In this document: positions 1 through 5,799 of the stretch, in pieces | Layout of the letters: each line of letters begins with the position of its first letter | How positions within the stretch are numbered: the first letter of the stretch is position 1 | Assembly (NCBI GenBank): GCA_964515945.1 | Contig: CAZEWY010000090.1 | Coordinates: 1 to 13,225 of the forward strand | Direction: 5' to 3' | Length of the DNA: 13,225 bases | Source of the DNA: CAYQQJ01 sp964515945 | Lineage (GTDB): Bacteria > Pseudomonadota > Gammaproteobacteria > Pseudomonadales > Cellvibrionaceae | Translations under genes and position numbers: made by a program | The notes under the pieces: model-generated | Database searches by the model: none | What the model was told of the DNA's origin: nothing | Seen by the model: only the letters and a program-made list of their open reading frames with translations

Positions 1-46
1 GCCGCTGGTGGGTTCCCGCCGCGGGGCGGCTCCCCCGCCACGGCCA
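1..46. other. GC-rich non-coding edge segment
   Basis: This short stretch lies downstream of the small membrane-protein gene that ends at 47. It is very rich in G and C. Read on the minus strand it can fold a short GCGGGG / CCCCGC hairpin, but no T-run follows, so it cannot be called an intrinsic terminator. Nothing else is recognisable, and the sequence is cut by the window edge. Confidence 0.3.
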
Positions 47-400
47 TTATCGTTTGGGATTACAATTTTGAATAACGACCTTGCCCTCCAGCAAATTTCC
101 TCTTGAGTATTCATTGAAGTAACAGGTGTTGGTGGCGGGATCGTAATTTTCCACCCACAGGTTGTCGTCCTTCCAGGTGGCGGAAATATGGACCTGCCCC
201 TCCGGAACCTGAATGGTCATGACGCCGCCAAAGTGTTTGACGAAAATCTGCTGATAGTGAAAAAAATAGGCGGCCCAGCCAACCAGGATAACAATCACGG
301 CGGCGAGGATTCCGATCTTGGGACTATTGAAGCGCATGGGCAGCAAAAGTGCGGCCGCGGCGACCAGGGTTACGGCAATCCAGTAAAGGTAGGTAATCAT
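47..400 (-). CDS. Small two-helix membrane protein with extracytoplasmic tail, unknown function
   Basis: I do not recognise this 117-residue protein. Two hydrophobic helices are visible at about residues 5-21 and 30-47. The short loop between them carries R23 and K28, so by the positive-inside rule the loop should be cytoplasmic and both ends periplasmic. The soluble tail (48-117) has two cysteines, C93 and C113, which could form a disulfide there. The start is well supported: ATG at 398-400 overlaps the stop of the upstream oxidoreductase gene as ATGA, and a good ribosome site (GGAGA, plus-strand 407-411) sits 7 bases before it. Translational coupling with the oxidoreductase is therefore likely, but no shared function can be read from the sequence. 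Confidence 0.75.
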   Translation of the reverse strand: MITYLYWIAVTLVAAAALLLPMRFNSPKIGILAAVIVILVGWAAYFFHYQQIFVKHFGGVMTIQVPEGQVHISATWKDDNLWVENYDPATNTCYFNEYSRGNLLEGKVVIQNCNPKR

Positions 401-1482
401 CCGGTTTCTCCGATTTCCAGATTAATGGCGATACAGGCCTGTTCATGGGCGCTGTGTTCAACCTGCTCGATCAACTCCACCACCCTGAGTGCCTGTTCCG
501 GTGATACGGCCAGAGCACCTTCACCTTCAATGAGATGGCGATAGATGTTGTCATAATAATCCTGATAGCTGCCGGCGATGCTCGGGAACCTGTGTCTGCC
601 GCTGTCCGTATGCAATATTCCCCAGTCACTTTCGTCTTCCTCGGTGCATTCACCCGTCGGCCCCGGCTCGACCGGCAGCACTCCTGCGTCCAGCCTCTCC
701 TCCTGCCGATCCGGGGCATGTTTGACCCAGGAACCTTCGGTTCCATGGAGAACATAAGCCGGGGCGGGCTCACGGGCCAGCATGCTGGCCTTGAGAATCA
801 CCTTGAAGTTATTGCCGCCATGGGCGTAATTCAGGCGGATATTAAAATAGTCACAGACCTGACCGGCCTCCCGTTCAATCCGCAAATCGGCGCACAGGCT
901 TTGGGGCGTGCCGAAATGCATCAGCGCCTCATCCAGCAGGTGCGACCCCAGGTCGTAGAGCAGGCCGGCACCGGGGTTCTTCTCTTCCTTCCACTTCTTC
1001 GGCCCGGGCTGGGGGCGATAGCGGTCGATGGTAATTTCACAGGTATTCAGTCTTCCCAGGAGCTGATCAGCAAGCAGCTTCTGTACCGTTTTGAAACCCG
1101 ATTGCAAACGACGGTTGTGATAGACCGACAGCATCCGTTTGCTTTCCCGCGCCACGGAAATCAATTCGCGGCCCTCGGCTACCGTGGTGGTGAAGGGCTT
1201 TTCGACAACCACATGTTTGCCGGCCAAAAGCGCCGCTTTGGCCATGGAGAAGTGCAGAGGGTTGGGGGTATTGACAACGACCAGGTCAACGGTGGGATCA
1301 TTGAGTATTTCGGTATATTCGCGTGCTATTCTGCAATGGGGGTAACGCTGCCGGGACTCATTTTTGCTGCGTTCCAGGATCAGGGACAGGTCGAACCCCG
1401 GGTGGCTATCCAGAAACGGCGCATGAAAGATACGGCCCGACATACCGTAGGACGCCAAGGCAACCTTTATCACTCTGCTCAT
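397..1482 (-). CDS. Gfo/Idh/MocA-family NAD(P)-dependent oxidoreductase, YdgJ-like
   Basis: A 361-residue cytoplasmic dehydrogenase of the Gfo/Idh/MocA family, which oxidises or reduces sugars, inositols or related polyols with NAD(P). The Rossmann fold is at the N-terminus: the nucleotide loop reads SYGMSG at 11-16 and is followed by the subfamily-typical FHAPF (19-23). The first Gly of the usual GxGxxG is a Ser. The family EKP motif is at 94-96 with K95 the expected catalytic lysine, and the substrate-side YDLGSHLLD is at 176-184 with D177 and H181. SVYHNRR (119-125) and the overall layout match what I recall of E. coli YdgJ and IolW-type scyllo-inositol dehydrogenases. The substrate cannot be told. 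The ATG at 1480-1482 was chosen because the fold begins at once. An in-frame TTG at 1594-1596 would add 38 residues that look like translated intergenic DNA. The Shine-Dalgarno sequence is poor. The gene overlaps the downstream membrane-protein gene by ATGA. Confidence 0.88.
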   Translation of the reverse strand: MSRVIKVALASYGMSGRIFHAPFLDSHPGFDLSLILERSKNESRQRYPHCRIAREYTEILNDPTVDLVVVNTPNPLHFSMAKAALLAGKHVVVEKPFTTTVAEGRELISVARESKRMLSVYHNRRLQSGFKTVQKLLADQLLGRLNTCEITIDRYRPQPGPKKWKEEKNPGAGLLYDLGSHLLDEALMHFGTPQSLCADLRIEREAGQVCDYFNIRLNYAHGGNNFKVILKASMLAREPAPAYVLHGTEGSWVKHAPDRQEERLDAGVLPVEPGPTGECTEEDESDWGILHTDSGRHRFPSIAGSYQDYYDNIYRHLIEGEGALAVSPEQALRVVELIEQVEHSAHEQACIAINLEIGETG

Positions 1483-1642
1483 AAGGGGCCTATTGTGGGT
1501 TGGATTGCTGGTTGTAGTGTCGCGGACCGGATGTTGTTCGCCTGAGGCTACCCACGTTAGCGATATTGCGTCCCGGCGGCAAGTCCAGTGGCGCAATATA
1601 TTGGAGCATAAAGTGTTTCAGAGACTGCGGGGAGCGTAGAAG
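1483..1642. promoter_or_regulatory. Divergent intergenic control region with an 8-bp inverted repeat
   Basis: This 160-base gap separates the divergent oxidoreductase and DUF599 genes and must hold the promoters for both, unless the oxidoreductase gene starts further upstream. I see no convincing -35/-10 pair. It holds a perfect 8-bp inverted repeat, ATATTGCG at 1563-1570 and CGCAATAT at 1592-1599, with a 21-base spacer. The centres of the arms are 29 bases apart, so the arms do not lie on the same face of the helix. It may be a regulator site or chance. A good ribosome site for the right-hand gene (GGGGAG, 1629-1634) closes the region. Confidence 0.35.
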
Positions 1643-2347
1643 GTGAGTACGGAAGATATGATTAACATAGGCGCGGCCATGTGGCTGTTCCTATGCTGGT
1701 TCGGTTACTCGGAGTTTTCGCGCCGCAAAGCCAGCACCACGAAATGCCTGTCATCTGTCCTGCACAGCTACCGCACCAACTGGATGTTGGCCATGCTGAC
1801 GCGGGAAAACCGTATTGGCGATGCCGCCCTGATCGCCAGCCTCGAACGCAACGCCTCTTTTCTGGCATCGGCTTCCATGTTCATCATCGCAGGTCTGGTG
1901 ACGATCATGGCATCCATCGATCAGGTATATGCAACCCTGGCGCGACTGCAATTCACCGACGCCTCCACGACGGTACTCGAATTGCAACTAAAAATCATGT
2001 TGTTGCTCACCATTTACATCTATGCATTTTTTACACTCACCTGGGCGTTGCGGCAGTTCGGATTCTGTGCAGTGGTGCTTGGCGCCGCTCCCATGCACGA
2101 TGATCATCTCATCTCTCAGGCGGAGAAGCACCACTACGCCATCAAGACTGCGAGAATTATTGGCAGGGCCAGTCACAGTTACAATTATGGCCTGCGCGCC
2201 TTCTATTTTTCGCTGTCCGTCCTGCCCTGGTTCTTTCACACCTGGCTGTTCATGGCCACTGTTGCTCTGGTAGTAGGGGTGCTTTACCGCCGGGAATTCC
2301 ATTCGCGTACGCTGAGAATGTTGTCCGAGGGATTTCAATCGGATTGA
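1643..2347 (+). CDS. DUF599 family membrane protein
   Basis: A 234-residue integral inner-membrane protein of the DUF599 family, whose function is unknown. Family marks are the segment RTNWM (44-48) followed by a charged MLTRENRIGD (51-60), then NASFLASASMFIIAGL (70-85), which matches the family's conserved 'FFAStsm'-like helix, and RAFYFSLSVLPWF (185-197). Hydrophobic segments lie at about 7-25, 71-91, 113-137 and 187-214. The GTG at 1643 was chosen because GGGGAG (1629-1634) stands 8 bases before it. ATG at 1658 is an alternative that removes five residues. The gene stands alone: it is divergent from the oxidoreductase, and 72 bases separate it from the next gene, with no terminator visible between them, so it could be co-transcribed with the dehydrogenase/trehalase pair. 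Confidence 0.85.
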   Translation: MSTEDMINIGAAMWLFLCWFGYSEFSRRKASTTKCLSSVLHSYRTNWMLAMLTRENRIGDAALIASLERNASFLASASMFIIAGLVTIMASIDQVYATLARLQFTDASTTVLELQLKIMLLLTIYIYAFFTLTWALRQFGFCAVVLGAAPMHDDHLISQAEKHHYAIKTARIIGRASHSYNYGLRAFYFSLSVLPWFFHTWLFMATVALVVGVLYRREFHSRTLRMLSEGFQSD

Positions 2348-2419
2348 TGAAACAAACCCGTCCATGGCGACTCTCACAATAGGCACCTCATTCATTTCCA
2401 TGCCGAAAGGAGAAGGCCA

Positions 2420-3202
2420 ATGAGACTCGCCAACAAAGTTGCGCTTGTGACCGGTAGCACTCAGGGCATTGGGCGTGCCATCGCGGTGCGTCTGGCAAGG
2501 GAAGGTGCCGACATCGTTGTCGCCGGCCATGCCGATAACGATGAAGCGCGGGAAAGCGCAGAGCTGGTGCGAGCCCAGGGGCGACGGGTGCACACGGTGA
2601 TCGGTGATGTCAGTCAGGTCGAGGTTTGTCGACGATTGATCCGCGAGGGCGTTGAACAGCTGGGACGCATCGACATACTGGTCAATAATGCCGGCGTCGA
2701 ACAGTCCGCCGATTTCTGGGATGTCAGCGAAGAGCAGTACGAGCGCACCCTTGGTGTCAATCTGAAAGGCCCATTTTTCACGACCCAGGCCTTTGTGCAA
2801 TACCGGCGCGAACTGCAACCGGCGGGACCCCCCTGTGGTGGCAAAGTCATCAATACCAGTTCGGTTCACGAAGAACTTCCCTTTCCGCATTTCACCAGCT
2901 ATTGCGCCAGTAAAGGCGGCATGAAAATGATGATGCGCAATCTCTCGGTTGAGCTCGCACCTTTGGGAATCACCGTCAACAACATAGCCCCCGGTGCCAT
3001 TAAAACGCCCATGAATGCCAAACTGCTGAACAGCCCCGACAAGCTGGATGCGCTGCTGGCCAATATTCCACTCAAGCGGCTTGGGACTCCCGAAGATGTT
3101 GCGGGCGTTGCCGCTTTCCTTGCCTCGGCGGATGCCGACTATGTGACTGGTGCGACTTTTTATGTTGATGGTGGCCTGTTATGGAACTATACGGAGCAGT
3201 AA
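2420..3202 (+). CDS. SDR-family glucose 1-dehydrogenase-like oxidoreductase
   Basis: A 260-residue classical short-chain dehydrogenase. The cofactor loop TGSTQGIG is at 11-18, D63 is the adenine-contacting residue, NNAG is at 89-92, and the catalytic tetrad is N114, S148, Y161 and K165. The stretch NTSSVHEELPFPHFTSY (145-161), CASKGGMKMMM and the later VNNIAPGAIKTPMNA are strikingly like Bacillus glucose 1-dehydrogenase (EC 1.1.1.47) as I recall it (SSVHEKIPWPLF, ASKGGMKLM, VNNIGPGAINTPINA). Oxidation of beta-D-glucose to gluconolactone with NAD(P) is therefore the best guess. Cofactor preference is not clear from the loop after beta-2 (VVAGHADND). The start has a strong ribosome site (AAAGGAGA, 2406-2413). 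The last 22 bases overlap the trehalase gene, which strengthens the glucose assignment because trehalase yields glucose. SDR substrate calls from sequence remain weak. Confidence 0.88.
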   Translation: MRLANKVALVTGSTQGIGRAIAVRLAREGADIVVAGHADNDEARESAELVRAQGRRVHTVIGDVSQVEVCRRLIREGVEQLGRIDILVNNAGVEQSADFWDVSEEQYERTLGVNLKGPFFTTQAFVQYRRELQPAGPPCGGKVINTSSVHEELPFPHFTSYCASKGGMKMMMRNLSVELAPLGITVNNIAPGAIKTPMNAKLLNSPDKLDALLANIPLKRLGTPEDVAGVAAFLASADADYVTGATFYVDGGLLWNYTEQ

Positions 3203-4833
3203 CAAAAACACCGGAAACCTTCGATGCGGAATTACCCGAGCATCGGTTGCGTGGCGTGTCCCAGGCGGACACACTGACACCGGCGGATCGCTATCAGGAA
3301 CTGTTTGTAGCGGTACAGATGAATCGGGTATTTGACGACGGCAAGACCTTTGTCGATTGTGTGCCTCGCCGACACCCGGAAAAAATCCTCGATGCCTATC
3401 GCTCGGCGTGCTCTTTGGACAGTTTCAGCTTGAGTGATTTTGTGCATGAGCATTTTATGGCGGAGGGGGTGCCGCCCAACTGCTTTGTCTCGGATCCCGA
3501 CAAAACCCTGGTGGCGCATATAGAAACACTCTGGTCGGTGCTGACGCGGCACCCGAAAGAGCATCCCCTCTGTTCCTCGATTTTGCCATTGCCTCACGAC
3601 TACGTGGTGCCGGGCGGGCGCTTCAGTGAACTTTATTACTGGGACTCCTACTTTACGATGCTCGGCCTGCATACCGAATCCTGCTCCCACTTGTTGCGCT
3701 CCATGGCCGACAATTTCGCCTATCTCATAGATACCTACGGCCATATTCCCAATGGCAACCGCACCTATTATCTGAGCCGATCCCAGCCCCCGGTATTTTC
3801 CCTGATGGTCGATTTGTTCGAGGACAAAGGTATTCGGCGCGCCGAGGATTACTTGCCGCAATTGCGCAAGGAATATGCTTTCTGGATGGATGGCGCGGAA
3901 GAGCTGCGTCCAGGTGAGGCGCACAGACGCTGTGTGCGTATGCAAGACGGCACTTTGCTGAATCGGTACTGGGATGATCGCGACACGCCGCGGGAAGAGT
4001 CCTATTGCGAGGATGTGATGACGGCCCGGCATTCAAATCGGCCAGTACACGACGTTTACCGGGATCTGCGCGCGGGTGCGGAATCGGGTTGGGATTTCAG
4101 CTCCCGATGGCAGGAGAACCCCCGGGATTTGTCCAGCATCCGTACCACCGCCATTCTGCCGGTGGATCTCAACAGTCTGCTCTTCAAGCTGGAGCATCAA
4201 ATTGCCCGGCTGAGTGGCAAGCGTGGCGACGCCGCCGCGGCAGCCGACTTCAACCGCAGAGCCCAGGCGCGATGTGCCGCCATGAAGGCCTATTTCTGGA
4301 ATGACGAGGTCGGTGCCTTCTTCGATTATGACTGGCAGCTCGACAAACAGCGCGACAATCTCACCGGAGCCACAACCACGCCGCTGTTTGTAGGCTGCGC
4401 CAGCGCGGCTCAGGCCGAGCGGGTGGCGGAGGTTGTGCGCGCGCGCATGCTGGCACCGGGCGGCGTTTCAACCACCGAGCTTGGTCACACCGGGCAGCAG
4501 TGGGACAGGCCCAATGGCTGGGCACCAGTCCAGTGGATGTCCATGCGCGGCTTCGCTGATTATGGCCATGTGGCTTTGGCGGAAGACATCAAGCACCGCT
4601 GGCTGTTGATTGTGTCCGAGCTTTATGAGCTGGAAAGCAAACTGGTGGAAAAATATATTCTGCGGCCCACGGCAAAACACGCATCGGGTGGTGAATATCC
4701 ATTGCAGGATGGCTTTGGCTGGACCAATGGTGTCGCGGCCAGGCTGCTGATGGAAGATCCGCGCCACGAGGCCCATCAATGCCGGGCTGGCCACCCGAGC
4801 CACCATTGCGAGGACAAGAATAGTGATGAATGA
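3181..4833 (+). CDS. treF: Cytoplasmic trehalase, glycoside hydrolase family 37
   Basis: Hydrolyses alpha,alpha-trehalose to two glucose molecules (EC 3.2.1.28). Both family signatures are exact: PGGRFSELYYWDSY at 144-157 and QWDRPNGWAP at 440-449. By family alignment the catalytic acid should be D305 in SGWDFSSRW (302-310) and the base E505 in GGEYPLQDGFGWTNG (503-517). The N-terminal part also fits (LTPADRYQELFVAVQ at 32-46, KTFVDC at 55-60). At 550 residues without a signal peptide it matches the cytoplasmic E. coli TreF (549) rather than periplasmic TreA. The ATG at 3181 lies inside the end of the SDR gene, preceded by a weak GGTGG (3170-3174), so translational coupling is likely. The pair could convert trehalose to glucose and on to gluconolactone. 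The C-terminal tail (529-550) is unusually rich in His and Cys and is unlike the conserved core. Confidence 0.95.
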   Translation: MELYGAVTKTPETFDAELPEHRLRGVSQADTLTPADRYQELFVAVQMNRVFDDGKTFVDCVPRRHPEKILDAYRSACSLDSFSLSDFVHEHFMAEGVPPNCFVSDPDKTLVAHIETLWSVLTRHPKEHPLCSSILPLPHDYVVPGGRFSELYYWDSYFTMLGLHTESCSHLLRSMADNFAYLIDTYGHIPNGNRTYYLSRSQPPVFSLMVDLFEDKGIRRAEDYLPQLRKEYAFWMDGAEELRPGEAHRRCVRMQDGTLLNRYWDDRDTPREESYCEDVMTARHSNRPVHDVYRDLRAGAESGWDFSSRWQENPRDLSSIRTTAILPVDLNSLLFKLEHQIARLSGKRGDAAAAADFNRRAQARCAAMKAYFWNDEVGAFFDYDWQLDKQRDNLTGATTTPLFVGCASAAQAERVAEVVRARMLAPGGVSTTELGHTGQQWDRPNGWAPVQWMSMRGFADYGHVALAEDIKHRWLLIVSELYELESKLVEKYILRPTAKHASGGEYPLQDGFGWTNGVAARLLMEDPRHEAHQCRAGHPSHHCEDKNSDE

Positions 4834-4874
4834 TGGGAAGTGGTCTGGATTCGAAAGTGGGCCGGATCATTCCA

Positions 4875-4904
4875 TTGACCGTCTGGTAAAGCTCATGATT
4901 ATGC
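4875..4904 (+). promoter_or_regulatory. Candidate sigma70-type promoter before the YeeN-like gene
   Basis: In the 122-base gap after the trehalase gene, TTGACC (4875-4880) is followed at a 17-18 base spacing by ATTATG/TTATGC (4898-4904). The -35 is good and the -10 mediocre. A second weak pair, TTGCAC (4913-4918) with TCAATA (4936-4941), follows closely. No terminator for the trehalase gene is visible, so read-through is also possible. Confidence 0.25.
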
Positions 4905-4955
4905 CGGTAAAATTGCACTCTGATTGACCCGAACATCAATAATGAGTGTATCCAG

Positions 4956-5678
4956 ATGGGAAGAACATACGAAAACCGCAAGGCGTCCATGGCCAAGACC
5001 CAGGGCGCCAAAACCAAGGTCTATTCCAAATACGGCAAGGAGCTCTATGTTTGCGCCAAGAACGGGGGCCCAGATCCGGACAGTAATCTCTCGCTACGCC
5101 GCCTGATCGAAAAGGCGAAGAAGGATCAGGTGCCCGGCCACGTGATTGAGCGGGCACTGGAGAAGGCCCAGGGCGGTGGAGGTGAAAACTACACGGCTGT
5201 GCGCTTTGAAGGCTTCGGTCCCGGCGGCTGCATGATGATAGTGGATTGCCTGACGGACAACAACAACCGTACCTTCGGTGACGTGCGCACCTGCTTCAAC
5301 AAGAACGACGCCAAGCTGGGAAGCCAGGGCGCCGTAGCCCATATGTTCGATCACTGCGCTGTTTTTTCGTTTCGCAACGACGATGAAGAGGCCGTGCTGG
5401 ATGCGCTGATGATGGCCGATGTCGATGTATCGGATATCGAGAGCGACGGCGGCGTTACAACGGTTCTTACCCCTCATACGGAATTTTACAAAACCAAGAC
5501 CGCGCTGACCGAGGCCATACCCGACATTGAATTCGAGGTGGAGGAGATTACCTTTGAACCGCAAACCACGGTCGCGCTCAGCGGCGATGATGTAGCCGCG
5601 TTTGAGAAATTCGTAGCCATGCTGAATGACTGCGACGATGTGCAAGAGGTTTATCACAACGCGGAGTTGAATGCCTGA
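4956..5678 (+). CDS. yeeN: YebC/TACO1 family protein, YeeN type
   Basis: A 240-residue cytoplasmic protein of the YebC/PmpR/TACO1 family. These are often labelled DNA-binding regulators, but mitochondrial TACO1 and, more recently, bacterial members are linked to translation, including of proline-rich stretches. Conserved features are the N-terminal MGR with KVYSKYGKE (21-29), PDPDSNLSLRRLIEKAK (39-55), the EGFGPGG loop (85-91), DNNNRT (101-106) and GAVAHMFD (125-132), with the usual acidic C-terminal half ending DDVQEVYHN. The N-terminus (MGRTYENRKA, then KVYSKYGKELYVCAK) and the C-terminus resemble the E. coli paralogue YeeN more than YebC (which begins MAGHSKWAN), so I place it in the YeeN subgroup. 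The ribosome site before ATG 4956 is weak. The gene stands alone and shows no functional tie to its neighbours. It is convergent with the GH18 gene across the terminator at 5708-5740. Confidence 0.9.
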   Translation: MGRTYENRKASMAKTQGAKTKVYSKYGKELYVCAKNGGPDPDSNLSLRRLIEKAKKDQVPGHVIERALEKAQGGGGENYTAVRFEGFGPGGCMMIVDCLTDNNNRTFGDVRTCFNKNDAKLGSQGAVAHMFDHCAVFSFRNDDEEAVLDALMMADVDVSDIESDGGVTTVLTPHTEFYKTKTALTEAIPDIEFEVEEITFEPQTTVALSGDDVAAFEKFVAMLNDCDDVQEVYHNAELNA

Positions 5679-5707
5679 CAGCCCGCCCCGCGTTTGCCGG
5701 GGGGCAT

Positions 5708-5740
5708 AAAAAAGGGCCGAAGAAACACTCTTCGACCCTT
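5708..5740 (-). terminator. Intrinsic terminator of the GH18 gene, possibly bidirectional
   Basis: The stem AAGGG-C-CGAAGA (5712-5723) pairs with TCTTCG-A-CCCTT (5729-5740): 11 base pairs with one mismatch and a 5-base loop (AACAC). On the minus strand the stem is followed at once by six T (plus-strand A-run 5708-5713), the classic form for ending the GH18 transcript. On the plus strand only a short TT follows, so termination of the yeeN transcript, whose stop is 34 bases before the stem, would be weaker. Confidence 0.85.
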
Positions 5741-5758
5741 GTATGGTTAGAGCTAGAC

Positions 5759-5788
5759 GGTCAGTCACCAAACGCAGGGTGACTGACC
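5759..5788. repeat. Perfect 11-bp hairpin between the GH18 stop codon and the terminator
   Basis: GGTCAGTCACC (5759-5769) and its exact complement GGTGACTGACC (5778-5788) are separated by 8 bases. On the minus strand it sits 11 bases after the GH18 stop codon and 18 bases before the terminator stem. It has no T-run of its own. A 3' mRNA-stabilising hairpin, a back-up terminator element or a protein-binding palindrome are all possible. Confidence 0.7.
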
Positions 5789-5799
5789 AGCCCGTCAAC

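Noticed and set aside
1..46. GC-rich hairpin downstream of the small membrane-protein gene as an intrinsic terminator
   Set aside because: No T-run follows the stem on the minus strand.
535..1545. Long open frame on the plus strand opposite the oxidoreductase gene
   Set aside because: Its translation shows no family motifs, while the minus-strand product has a full Gfo/Idh/MocA set. It is a shadow of high-GC coding DNA.
1483..1596. 38-residue N-terminal extension of the oxidoreductase from a TTG at 1594-1596
   Set aside because: The extension (RHWTCRRDAIS...) is not protein-like for this family, and the Rossmann fold begins directly at the ATG at 1480-1482.
1988..2890. 300-residue minus-strand frame opposite DUF599 and SDR genes
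   Set aside because: It overlaps two genes with clear family motifs and has no motif of its own.
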